Below, one piece after another: positions 45,910 through 53,959 of a stretch of DNA of 64,000 nucleotides. The DNA is taken from positions 124,001 through 188,000 of the forward strand of contig NZ_JAQSDN010000033.1 in NCBI RefSeq assembly GCF_029945925.1, given 5' to 3'. The notes under the pieces were generated by a model, which did no database searches, was not told where the DNA came from, and worked only from the letters and a program-made list of their open reading frames with translations. Within the stretch, counting starts at the first letter, position 1. The number at the start of each line of letters is the position of its first letter. Made by a program: the position numbers and the translations under genes. The DNA is from Polaromonas sp. Lineage in GTDB: Bacteria; Pseudomonadota; Gammaproteobacteria; Burkholderiales; Burkholderiaceae_C.

Positions 45910-47293
45910 TGCGTGAAGCCAGCCACACCAGCAGCAGCACCGGCGCCCCCAGCAAGGCCGTCCCCGTGAAAAAACTGCTGTAACCAAACGCGTCCACATA
46001 GGTGCCAGAATAGCCGGCCAGAAACTTCGGCAGCAGCAGCATCATGGAGCTGAACAAGGCGTACTGCGTGGCCGAATAGTTGATGTTGGTCAGGCTCGAG
46101 AGGTAGGCAATGAAGGCCGCCGAGGCGATGCCGCTGGACAGGTTGTCGGCCGAGATCACGAAGATCAGCGCATGGACATCGTGACCGAGCGTTCCCAGCC
46201 AGGCAAACAGCAGGTTGCTGCCGGCGCTCAAGACGGCGCCCAGCATCAGCACGCGCATCACGCCAAAACGCATGGCCAGCGCCCCGCCGACAAAGGCGCC
46301 GACCAGTGTCATGATCACGCCATAGATCTTGGTAACGGCCGCCACTTCATCCTTGGTGTAACCCATGTCGACGTAGAACGGGTTGGCCATGATGCCCATC
46401 ACCACGTCGCTGATGCGGTAGACGGCGATCAGCATCAGGATCAGCGCCGCCTGTTTGCCATAACGGCGCAGGAAGTCGGCAAAGGGCTCGACCAGCGCGC
46501 TTTTCAGCCACTCGGCGGCGTTGCGCGCAGGCGGCAGCTCGCGCGGCGCCGGCTCAGGCGAAAACAGCACCGTCACCACGCCCACCAGCATGGACGCCGC
46601 CATCGCGAAATAGGCCATCTGCCAGGCGCCGTGCTGGTAGCCGATGACACCGCCCGCACCGGCGACTTCGGCCCGCGCGGCAATCCACAAAACACCGGCG
46701 CCGGCCCAGATCATCGCCATGCGGTAGCCGGTCTGGTAGGCCGCCGCCAGCGCGGCCTGGCGCTGCACGTCGGCCGACTCGATGCGAAAGGCGTCGAGTG
46801 CAATGTCCTGCGTGGCCGAGCCAAAGGCCACGGCGAGCGCGCACCAGACCACCGGCAGCAGGGCGATTTTGGGATCGGTCAGCGCCATGCCGACCAGGGC
46901 CGCCATGATGACGGACTGAGACAGCAGCAGCCAGCTGCGCCTGCGCCCCAGCAGGCGCGTCAGCAGCGGGATCGGCAAGCGGTCCACCAGCGGCGCCCAG
47001 ACCCATTTGAAGCCATACGCCAGCCCGACCCAGCTCAGGTAACCAATGGTGGTGCGGTCAATGCCGGCTTCGCGCAGCCAGAAACTCAGCGTGCCGAACA
47101 CCAGCAGCAGCGGCAGGCCGGCGGAAAACCCGAGCAGCAGCATGCGCAGGGTCGGCGCCTCGAGGTAGACGCGCAAGGTCTCGCCCCAGCTTGGGCGCGC
47201 GGCCCGGGCGGGAGCGATTGCGGAAGGATGAGCTTCAGAAAGCGGCGTTGGCTGACGTTTTGCCTGGGGATCGTCGGATAAGGTCTCGCTCAT
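45887..47293 (-). CDS. ampG: AmpG-type muropeptide MFS permease
   Basis: A 468-residue inner-membrane permease with about twelve to fourteen helices. AmpG proteins bring GlcNAc-anhydro-muropeptides back into the cell for cell-wall recycling. Signature blocks are LLLGFSAGLPLLLVFGTLSFWLREAGID near residue 50, WVGLAYGFKWVWAPLVDRLP near 85 and GSATQDIALDAFRIES near 160. The ATG at 47293 is chosen; the longer frame overlaps the promoter of the divergent protease gene. The last residues come from a family III repeat. No AmpC or AmpD gene is next to it. Confidence 0.9.
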   Translation of the reverse strand: MSETLSDDPQAKRQPTPLSEAHPSAIAPARAARPSWGETLRVYLEAPTLRMLLLGFSAGLPLLLVFGTLSFWLREAGIDRTTIGYLSWVGLAYGFKWVWAPLVDRLPIPLLTRLLGRRRSWLLLSQSVIMAALVGMALTDPKIALLPVVWCALAVAFGSATQDIALDAFRIESADVQRQAALAAAYQTGYRMAMIWAGAGVLWIAARAEVAGAGGVIGYQHGAWQMAYFAMAASMLVGVVTVLFSPEPAPRELPPARNAAEWLKSALVEPFADFLRRYGKQAALILMLIAVYRISDVVMGIMANPFYVDMGYTKDEVAAVTKIYGVIMTLVGAFVGGALAMRFGVMRVLMLGAVLSAGSNLLFAWLGTLGHDVHALIFVISADNLSSGIASAAFIAYLSSLTNINYSATQYALFSSMMLLLPKFLAGYSGTYVDAFGYSSFFTGTALLGAPVLLLVWLASRMKMPPNP

Positions 47294-47364
47294 GCAGGAA
47301 TAATACGCTGTGGGCCGTTTGGCCCGACCGGCTGGAACTTGCCCTTTATTATTTGGAGAAGGCG

Positions 47365-48183
47365 ATGACATTTGCGTTGAGACTGACCCTGGCGGCCTTG
47401 TCCGCGGCCTTGGTGCTGGGCGCAGCGCCCGCCATGGCGCAGCGCGAAGGTGTCGAAGTGGGCAAGAACTCCGGCTTCACCCAGCTGGTGCCGGCGGGGG
47501 AGATCGAGCAGGCCTCCCGGCAGCAATACAGCAAGATGTTGCAGGAGGCGGCGGCCCAGAAGGCTCTGGCCCCTGCCGGCCATCCGCAACTGCAGCGACT
47601 GCGCCGCATTGCCCAGCGTGTCATCCCGCATGCCGTGGCCTGGAATCCGCGTGCGAAGGACTGGCAGTGGGAGGTCAACCTGATTGGCAGCAAGCAGATC
47701 AATGCGTTTTGCATGCCGGGCGGAAAAATTGCCTTTTACACCGGCATCCTGGACCAGCTGCAACTGAACGACGACGAAGTCGCGATGATCATGGGCCACG
47801 AGATGGCCCATGCCCTGCGTGAACACGCGCGCGAGCGCATGGGCAAGTCGGCGGCCACCAACATCGGTGCCAGCCTGCTGTCCAATCTGCTGGGCCTCGG
47901 GGACCTGGGCCAGACCGTTGCAGGTCTCGGCGTGGAGCTGATCAACCTGCGTTTTGGCCGTGAAGACGAGTCCGAGGCCGATCTGGTCGGCATGGAACTC
48001 GGCGCGCGCGCCGGCTTTGACCCGCGCGCCGGCATCACACTCTGGCAGAAAATGGCCGCGGCCAACAAGGGCGCGCCGCCGCAGTGGCTGAGCACCCACC
48101 CCGCCGGCGCCACGCGCATTGCCGACATGGAACGCACCCTGCCCAGGGTGATGCCGCTGTACGAGCGGGCGCGAAAAAGCTGA
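47365..48183 (+). CDS. M48-family zinc metallopeptidase (periplasmic)
   Basis: A 272-residue peptidase with a signal peptide (MTFALRLTLAALSAALVLGA, cleavage after AMA near residue 25). The zinc motif is H145-E-M-A-H149 in MIMGHEMAHALREHARERM, and the third ligand lies in EDESEADLVGMELGARAGFDP. The length and the final STHPAGATRIADME block match the BepA/LoiP-like M48 proteases that clear misfolded outer-membrane proteins. GGAGAAGG precedes the ATG at 47365. It is divergent from ampG and followed after four bases by the Hpt gene. Confidence 0.91.
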   Translation: MTFALRLTLAALSAALVLGAAPAMAQREGVEVGKNSGFTQLVPAGEIEQASRQQYSKMLQEAAAQKALAPAGHPQLQRLRRIAQRVIPHAVAWNPRAKDWQWEVNLIGSKQINAFCMPGGKIAFYTGILDQLQLNDDEVAMIMGHEMAHALREHARERMGKSAATNIGASLLSNLLGLGDLGQTVAGLGVELINLRFGREDESEADLVGMELGARAGFDPRAGITLWQKMAAANKGAPPQWLSTHPAGATRIADMERTLPRVMPLYERARKS

Positions 48184-48187
48184 GCGC

Positions 48188-48535
48188 ATGAATACCCCGC
48201 AGCAGGCGTTCCAGAAGTTTCTCGATCAGCAGCGTGCCGACTACCAGCGCGCCTTGCCGGAAAAAATAGCACACATCCGCGCCCTGTGGAGCGCGGTGGC
48301 CGACGGCGACGAAACGGCGCTGCCGGTGGAACTGGAGCGCCTGGTGCACACCCTGGCAGGCACGGCCGGCACCCTGGGGTTTCATGAGGTGGGCGCGGCC
48401 GCCAGGGCGCTGGAGCTGCTGCTCGAACAGGCCGCGCTGGCCGGTCAGTTACCCTTGTCACCACAGCGCGCCGACATTGCCCTGGCCGTTGCCGCGCTGC
48501 AGGCCAGCCTGCCGGCCGACGAACCTCTTTCTTGA
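48188..48535 (+). CDS. Hpt (histidine phosphotransfer) domain protein
   Basis: A 115-residue protein that is one Hpt four-helix bundle. The phosphorylatable histidine is H54 in LERLVHTLAGTAGTLGFHEVG, with the flanking small and polar residues of the family. No other domain is present. It sits between the M48 protease (4-base gap) and a single-domain receiver (15-base gap), so the last two probably form a phosphorelay pair. No hybrid kinase is encoded nearby, so the phosphate donor must be elsewhere. Confidence 0.88.
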   Translation: MNTPQQAFQKFLDQQRADYQRALPEKIAHIRALWSAVADGDETALPVELERLVHTLAGTAGTLGFHEVGAAARALELLLEQAALAGQLPLSPQRADIALAVAALQASLPADEPLS

Positions 48536-48550
48536 CCAAGGACGATAACC

Positions 48551-48940
48551 ATGAGCAAAACACTTGCCCGCATTCTTTATGTCGAAGACGAACCCGACAT
48601 CCGCATGGTGGCGCAGATGGCCCTGGAGGCCGTGGGCGGCTTCACCGTGATCGCTTGCCCGTCAGGCAGCGAGGCGCTGGCCGCGGCACCGACCGCCCAG
48701 GCCGACCTGCTGCTGCTCGACGTCATGATGCCGGGCATGGACGGCCCGAGCACGCTCAAGGCCCTGCGGGCGCTGCCCGCCACGGCAGACACGCCGGTGA
48801 TTTTCATGACGGCCAAGGTGCAGGCCACCGAAGTGGCGCAGTACCGCGAGCTCGGAGCGATCGACGTGATTCACAAGCCGTTTGATCCGATGGAGCTGTC
48901 GGCGCAGATCAGCCGTATCTGGGCGCAGCAGGGGTCGTAA
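48551..48940 (+). CDS. Single-domain (CheY-like) response regulator
   Basis: A 129-residue receiver domain without an output domain. It has E12 and D13 in [15 protein letters not shown], the phosphoacceptor D57 in [15 protein letters not shown], the conserved Thr in [10 protein letters not shown] and the Lys in [11 protein letters not shown]. It lies 15 bases after the Hpt gene. Likely the receiver partner of that protein, acting by protein contact. The target is unknown. Confidence 0.92.
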   Translation: MSKTLARILYVEDEPDIRMVAQMALEAVGGFTVIACPSGSEALAAAPTAQADLLLLDVMMPGMDGPSTLKALRALPATADTPVIFMTAKVQATEVAQYRELGAIDVIHKPFDPMELSAQISRIWAQQGS

Positions 48941-49039
48941 AAACGCATTGGCGACTGCAGCCCGGCAGTAACGGTTCTTGAGCAGAACCAGCTTGGCTGC
49001 TGGTCATTGAAGCCAGACCTGTCTCAGGACCTCCGCCCC

Positions 49040-50668
49040 ATGCCCCACTCCCCCCCGCCGGATCTGCCCGGCGTCCCCGCCGCGAGCCGTCACGACCCGG
49101 CCTCGCTGTCGGCCTGGGCGCCCCTGCGCTCACCGGTTTTCCGCATGTTGTGGGGCACCTGGATGGCCGCCAACATCTGCATGTGGATGAACGACGTTGC
49201 CGCCGCCTGGCTGATGACCTCGCTGACCACCTCGCCGATCTGGGTGGCCCTGGTGCAGTCCGCCTCGACCTTGCCGGTCTTCCTGCTGGGCCTGCCCAGC
49301 GGCGCGCTGGCCGACATCCTGGACCGGCGCCGCTACTTCATCATCACGCAGTTCTGGGTGGCCGCCGTGGCCCTGGTGCTGTGCCTGACGATTGTGATGG
49401 GCGCCATGACCGCGCCGCTGCTGCTGGCGCTGACCTTTGCCAACGGCGTCGGGCTGGCCATGCGCTGGCCGGTGTTTTCGGCGATTGTTCCGGAGCTGGT
49501 GCCGCGCGCGCAGTTGCCGGCGGCACTGGCGCTCAACGGCATCGCCATGAACGCCTCGCGCATCATCGGCCCGCTGGTGGCAGGGGCGTTGATTGCCGGT
49601 GCCGGGAGCGAATACGTTTTTATTCTCAACGCGGTGATTTCGCTGGTGTCCGGTTTTGTGATCATGCGCTGGCGCCGCGAACACGTGCCCAGTCCGCTGG
49701 GCCGCGAGCGCCTGATCAGCGCCATGCGTGTCGGCGTGCAGTTCGTGCGCCAGTCGGCACGCCTGCGCGCGGTGCTGCTGCGGGTGGCGCTGTTTTTCTT
49801 TCATTCCACCGCCTTGCTGGCCCTGTTGCCGCTGGTGGCGCGCGGCCTGCACGGCGGCGGTGCCGGCACCTTCACGCTGCTGCTGGCGTCCATGGGCTCG
49901 GGCGCGATTTTTGTGGTGGCCTTCCTGCTGCCGCGGCTGCGCCGCACCTTGTCCCGCGATGCCATGGTGCTGGGCGGCATGGGCCTGCAGTCGGCAGCCA
50001 CGGCCATCATCGCCTTTGCGCCGAATGCCTACGTCGCCGCGCCGGCCATGTTTCTGGCGGGCGCGGCCTGGATCACCACCGCCAACACCCTGAGTGTCTC
50101 GGCGCAGCTCGCCCTGCCCGACTGGGTGCGTGCGCGCGGCATGTCGATGTTCCAGATGGCGATCATGGGCGCCAGCGCACTGGGTGCGGCGGTCTGGGGC
50201 CAGATTGCGACCGTGACCAGTGTCCCGACCAGCATGCTGATCGCCGCATCAACAGCCATGGTGGCCATGGGTGCCACGCAGTTGCTGCTGCGCGACCGCA
50301 GCATCGAGGAGGACCTGACGCCGTCGCGCGAATTCAAGGTGCCCAGCGCGGAAGCGCCGCCACTGACCGGCCAGGTGCGCACCCTGATCGAGTACCGGAT
50401 CGATCCGGCCCGGGCCCTCGAATTTCGCACGCTGATGCAGGAAAGCCGGCGCAGCCGGCTGCGCCAGGGCGCGCTGGCCTGGGAGCTGCTGCGCGACATC
50501 TCGGACCCGGGACGTTACGTCGAGCAGATCACCGACGAGTCCTGGACCGAACACCTGCGCCGCTTTGACCGCGTGACGGCGGGCGACGTGGCCTTGCGCG
50601 ACCGCAAGCTGGCGTTTCACCGGGGCGAAACGCCGCCGGTGGTGACGCGGCTGGTGCTGGAGAGTTGA
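49040..50668 (+). CDS. MFS exporter with C-terminal monooxygenase-like domain (PF05977-type)
   Basis: A 542-residue protein. The first about 400 residues form a twelve-helix MFS transporter (WGTWMAANICMWMNDVAAAWLMTSLT, then the GALADILDRRR loop) resembling enterobactin exporter EntS. The last about 105 residues (from VRTLIEYRIDPARALEFRTLM to the end) resemble an antibiotic-biosynthesis-monooxygenase-type ferredoxin-like domain, an arrangement known in this transporter family. The ATG at 49040 is preferred to a TTG at 49007, which would add eleven residues. It stands alone between the Hpt/CheY pair and the nitrogen cluster. Substrate unknown. Confidence 0.88.
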   Translation: MPHSPPPDLPGVPAASRHDPASLSAWAPLRSPVFRMLWGTWMAANICMWMNDVAAAWLMTSLTTSPIWVALVQSASTLPVFLLGLPSGALADILDRRRYFIITQFWVAAVALVLCLTIVMGAMTAPLLLALTFANGVGLAMRWPVFSAIVPELVPRAQLPAALALNGIAMNASRIIGPLVAGALIAGAGSEYVFILNAVISLVSGFVIMRWRREHVPSPLGRERLISAMRVGVQFVRQSARLRAVLLRVALFFFHSTALLALLPLVARGLHGGGAGTFTLLLASMGSGAIFVVAFLLPRLRRTLSRDAMVLGGMGLQSAATAIIAFAPNAYVAAPAMFLAGAAWITTANTLSVSAQLALPDWVRARGMSMFQMAIMGASALGAAVWGQIATVTSVPTSMLIAASTAMVAMGATQLLLRDRSIEEDLTPSREFKVPSAEAPPLTGQVRTLIEYRIDPARALEFRTLMQESRRSRLRQGALAWELLRDISDPGRYVEQITDESWTEHLRRFDRVTAGDVALRDRKLAFHRGETPPVVTRLVLES

Positions 50669-50784
50669 TGCCGCTTTCTCGCCGGGCTGGCCCGCCGGCT
50701 CAGCGCAGTTTTTCCGGATCGGTGTGGTGGCGCTGCCAGGCGTCGCCAGCCCGCGGGCCGGGCCGCCGTGGTGCCGCGTAGGAG

Positions 50785-50843
50785 AGAAAAATGGCTTCGG
50801 GCCCTTTCTGGACAAGCGCTGACAGCTATTGATTAAATAGCAA
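50785..50843 (-). repeat. Family III repeat upstream of the allophanate hydrolase promoter
   Basis: On the minus strand it reads TTGCTATTTAATCAATAGCTG, then TCAGCGCTTGTCCAGAAAGG and GCCCGAAGCCATTTT. It lies 53 bases before the sigma-54 promoter, where an activator site would normally be found. Confidence 0.85.
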
Positions 50844-50895
50844 ATCCGTTCTGAGCCGGTTCGGCGCTCCGCGTCCCGAACTCGTCGCCCGCACT

Positions 50896-50911
50896 TGGCA
50901 CACCTCTTGCA
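50896..50911 (+). promoter_or_regulatory. Sigma-54 promoter of the allophanate/biuret cluster
   Basis: TGGCAC-ACCTC-TTGCA is an exact match to the sigma-54 consensus TGGCAC-N5-TTGCW. The predicted start point, about 50922, is some 23 bases before the first possible atzF start codon. No good NtrC palindrome was found upstream. A TTGT-AC-ACAA element at 50919-50928 overlaps the predicted start and may be a repressor site. Confidence 0.82.
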
Positions 50912-50944
50912 TCTCATCTTGTACACAAGTATGGATGCTTTAAA

Positions 50945-52813
50945 TTGGTGCGAAATTCTTTAACCTCTGATTTGACCGGCCAGCCGCCGGCACCGGACAA
51001 CATGCCGGCCGCTGCGGACGGCACGGCGCTCGCGCCGCGGGCCTGGATCTGCCGCGCCACGCCGCCGGCAAGCGCCAGTGCGCAGGGAACCTCGGCCGGG
51101 CCGCTGGCGGGGCTGAGCTTTGCTGTCAAGGACAACATCGACGCCGCAGGCGTGCCCACCACCGCGGGTTGCCCGGCTTTTGCCTACACACCGACTGCCA
51201 GTGCCTTTGTTGTGCAAAAACTGCTCGATGCTGGTGCACAGCTAGCCGGCAAGACCAACCTCGACCAGTTCGCCTGCGGGCTGAACGGCACCCGTTCACC
51301 TTTCGGGGCCGTGCCCAATGCGTTTAATCCCGCTTATGTGTCAGGCGGCTCCAGTTCCGGCTCGGCCTACGTGGTGGCCACCGGGCAGACCGACTTCTCG
51401 TTGGGCACCGACACGGCCGGCTCGGGCCGGGTGCCGGCGGGGCTCAACAACATCGTCGGCCTCAAGCCTTCACGCGGCCTGATCAGCGCGCGCGGTGTGG
51501 TCCCGGCCGCGCAAAGCGTGGACTGTGTGTCCATCTTTGCGCGCACGGTGGCCACCGCGGTCCAGGTGCTGGAAAGCGCCATGGCGCATGACGCGCTCGA
51601 TCCGTATTCGCGCCGGCTGGCGCTGGCCAGCGAACCGTTTGCACCGGCCTTCCGTTTCGGGGTGCCGGCGACGCTGGAGTTCTACGATGACGGTGCCGCA
51701 GAAGCGGCCTTCCGGGAGGCCGTGGCGAGACTGCAGGCCCTGGGCGGCACGCCCGTGGCCATTGACTTTGCACCGCTGGCGCAGGTCGCGGCCCTGCTCT
51801 ATGAAAGCGCGCTGGTGGCCGAACGCTACACCGCCATCCGCAGCTTCTTCGACGACCATGAAGCCGAGGTGGTCGAGCCGGTGCGCAGCATCATTGCCGC
51901 GGGCCGACAGTACAGCGCGGCGGATCTGTACGAAGTGCAAACCGAATTGAAGCGCCTGGGCCAGCAGGCCGACGCGATGTGGTCTTGTTCCGCCGACGGC
52001 CGCAGCGAAGGGCCGCCCCAAGCAAGGCCAGCCCCCCCGGGGGGCAGCGAACCACACGCAGTGGGGAGCGTGGGGGCCAACATTGACGTGTTGGTGGTGC
52101 CGACCGCACCGACGCATTACACGATTGCGCAAATGCAGCAGGACCCGGTGGTGCTCAACCGCAGGCTGGGTGCGTACACCAACTTCGTGAACCTGCTCGA
52201 CTACGCCGCCCTGTCCGTGCCCAGTGCCGTGCGCGCCGACGGGCTGCCGTTTGGCATCACCCTGATCGCCCCTTGCGGCAGCGACTGGCAGCTGGCCGAC
52301 CTCGGCCAGCGCTACCACCACGCTACCGGCTTGACGCAGGGCGCGACCGGCCTGCCCCTGCCCGCCATGCGCGCCATCGCCGGCCTGCGCAAGCCGGCAA
52401 TGGCGACAGCAATGGTGCGGGTGGCAGTGGTCGGTGCACATCTGTCGGGCATGCCCTTGAATACCCAGCTGACCGAGCGTGGGGCCGTGCTGGCAGGCCC
52501 CGCCGAAACCGCGCCCGATTACAGGCTGTTCGCCTTGCAGGGCACCACCCCGCCCAAGCCCGGCCTGCTCCGTGTCGGTGCCGGCCAGGGGGCCTGTATC
52601 GCGCTTGAAATCTGGGAGATGCCGCTTGCTGCCTACGGCTCGTTTGTGGCGCTGATCCCCGCGCCTCTGGGCATAGGCACGCTGGCGCTTCGCGACGGCA
52701 GCACGGTGCAGGGTTTTGTCTGTGAGCCCGAAGCGCTGCACGGGGCGCTGGACATCTCGCACCTGGGCGGCTGGCGCGCTTACATGACTTCGCTCAAGAC
52801 GGCCGCGGCCTGA
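50945..52813 (+). CDS. atzF: Allophanate hydrolase with in-frame repeat insertion
   Basis: Hydrolyses allophanate to ammonia and carbon dioxide, the last step of biuret, cyanuric acid and urea-carboxylase pathways. The 622-residue protein has an amidase-signature domain with a Ser-cisSer-Lys triad at K62 (FAVKDNIDAAG), S136 (VSGGSSSGSA) and S160 (GTDTAGSGRVP). The C-terminal AtzF domain starts near 490 (VRVAVVGAHLSGMPLN). A family I repeat adds 32 residues at 348-379, after MWS and before IDVLVVPTAPTH. The amino end is about 30 residues shorter than in other AtzF proteins and the start (TTG 50945, GTG 50948 or ATG 51002) is uncertain, with no clear binding site. First gene after a sigma-54 promoter. 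Confidence 0.92.
   Translation: MVRNSLTSDLTGQPPAPDNMPAAADGTALAPRAWICRATPPASASAQGTSAGPLAGLSFAVKDNIDAAGVPTTAGCPAFAYTPTASAFVVQKLLDAGAQLAGKTNLDQFACGLNGTRSPFGAVPNAFNPAYVSGGSSSGSAYVVATGQTDFSLGTDTAGSGRVPAGLNNIVGLKPSRGLISARGVVPAAQSVDCVSIFARTVATAVQVLESAMAHDALDPYSRRLALASEPFAPAFRFGVPATLEFYDDGAAEAAFREAVARLQALGGTPVAIDFAPLAQVAALLYESALVAERYTAIRSFFDDHEAEVVEPVRSIIAAGRQYSAADLYEVQTELKRLGQQADAMWSCSADGRSEGPPQARPAPPGGSEPHAVGSVGANIDVLVVPTAPTHYTIAQMQQDPVVLNRRLGAYTNFVNLLDYAALSVPSAVRADGLPFGITLIAPCGSDWQLADLGQRYHHATGLTQGATGLPLPAMRAIAGLRKPAMATAMVRVAVVGAHLSGMPLNTQLTERGAVLAGPAETAPDYRLFALQGTTPPKPGLLRVGAGQGACIALEIWEMPLAAYGSFVALIPAPLGIGTLALRDGSTVQGFVCEPEALHGALDISHLGGWRAYMTSLKTAAA
51986..52081 (-). repeat. Family I repeat inserted in frame inside atzF
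   Basis: On the minus strand it starts TTGGCCCCCACGCTCCCCAC and has the core GCCCCCCGGGGGGGC. It is 96 bases, an exact multiple of three, without stop codons in the atzF frame. Residues 348-379 are its translation (ending GSVGAN). Confidence 0.88.
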
Positions 52814-52865
52814 CACCTTGCACGGATTCCCAACCCTTCTCCCTCTATTACTTCAGGAGCTTTCC

Positions 52866-53873
52866 ATGACCACTGTCCGCACTTCCTCCACCTACACGGC
52901 CTCGCGCAGGAAAGTCCTGCAAACCGGCGCGGCCATGCTTGGCGCACTGGGCATGCCTGCCATCGTGCGTGCCCAGGCCGCACCGAAGATCCGCATCGGC
53001 TACTGGCCCATCGCCGCCGGCCTGCCGTTTTACGCGGCCATCGAGCTGGGCTACTTCAAGGAAGCCGGCCTGGACGTGGAAGCGCTCAAGTTCGCTGGCG
53101 CCCAGCAGGTGATGGAGGCCGTGCTGTCGGGCCGTTCCGACGGCACCGCCAACGGCACCGGCTCGGCCAACATTGCCATCGGCGAGCTGGCCCAGCCCGG
53201 CACCTTCAAGATCTTCTGCTCCAACCCGAGCAATGTGAAGAATGTGCTCGACGAAGTCATCGTGCCGGTGGCCAGCCCCGCCAAGGTGATGGCCGACCTC
53301 AAGGGCAAACGTATCGGTTCGGGTCCCGGCATCCAGAACGTGACCCTGGCCAAGACCGTGCTGGAGCGCGGCGGTGCCCTGGGTGCCACGGTGGTCGAGC
53401 TGCCGATCGGCCAGCATGTGGCCGCGCTGGCTGCGGGCCAGATCGACGGCGCCTACACGCTGGAGCCCACCGGCACCATAGGCCGCATGAACGGCACCAC
53501 GCGCGTGCTCGAGGCCGGCGTGATCTCCAGATACGTGCTGGGTGACAACATGGCGCCCTGGTTCGGCGGCTCCGCCTCGCTGTCCTCGGAGTTCATCAAG
53601 AAGAATCCCGATGCCGCGAAGAAGTTTGTTGCCGCCTACGGCAAGGGCGTGGCTCACGTGCGCAGCAAACCGGTCGAGGCGCGCCAGTACCTCAAGGGTT
53701 ACACCCCCATCGAAGGCGCGCTGACCGGCGAGGTGCCGCTGGCGGCCTACATGATGTACAACGAGTTCAAGCCGGCCGACGTCGCGCACTTCCAGAAGTT
53801 CTTCGACCTGTTCTCCGAAAAAGGCATCTTCAGTTCGCGCCTCATGGTGGACTCGATGCTCTACAAAGGTTGA
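52866..53873 (+). CDS. ABC transporter substrate-binding protein (SsuA/THI5-like)
   Basis: A 335-residue periplasmic binding protein. A twin-arginine-type signal (SRRKVLQTGAAMLGALGMPA, cleavage near VRAQA) precedes an NMT1/SsuA-type domain opening IRIGYWPIAAGLPFYAAIELGYFKEAG. CAGGAG before the ATG at 52866 fixes the start, and a longer frame is discarded. It forms an importer with the permease and ATPase downstream. This family brings in sulfonates, nitrate, pyrimidine precursors or similar small molecules. Placement after atzF suggests a urea-like or ring nitrogen compound, by inference only. Confidence 0.9.
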   Translation: MTTVRTSSTYTASRRKVLQTGAAMLGALGMPAIVRAQAAPKIRIGYWPIAAGLPFYAAIELGYFKEAGLDVEALKFAGAQQVMEAVLSGRSDGTANGTGSANIAIGELAQPGTFKIFCSNPSNVKNVLDEVIVPVASPAKVMADLKGKRIGSGPGIQNVTLAKTVLERGGALGATVVELPIGQHVAALAAGQIDGAYTLEPTGTIGRMNGTTRVLEAGVISRYVLGDNMAPWFGGSASLSSEFIKKNPDAAKKFVAAYGKGVAHVRSKPVEARQYLKGYTPIEGALTGEVPLAAYMMYNEFKPADVAHFQKFFDLFSEKGIFSSRLMVDSMLYKG

Positions 53874-53881
53874 GAAATGAC

Positions 53882-53959
53882 CGCCCCCACGTTTGCCGCT
53901 TCGCGGCTTCTCTGCCCCCCGAGGGGGCGCATGTCGCCTTGGGGCGGCCCGGCGGCGAC
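53882..53959 (+). repeat. Family I repeat between binding protein and permease
   Basis: CCGCCCCCACGTTTGCCGC, then CTCTGCCCCCCGAGGGGGCG and GGGGCGGCCCGGCGGCGAC. It ends at the permease ATG and lies within the operon. Confidence 0.88.

Noticed and set aside
50700-50895. NtrC enhancer sites before the atzF sigma-54 promoter
   Set aside because: No sequence close to TGCACC-N5-GGTGCA was found; a family III repeat occupies part of the region.
50919-50928. TTGT-AC-ACAA as an operator near the atzF start
   Set aside because: Too short to call alone, and no regulator gene is adjacent; mentioned only within the promoter entry.
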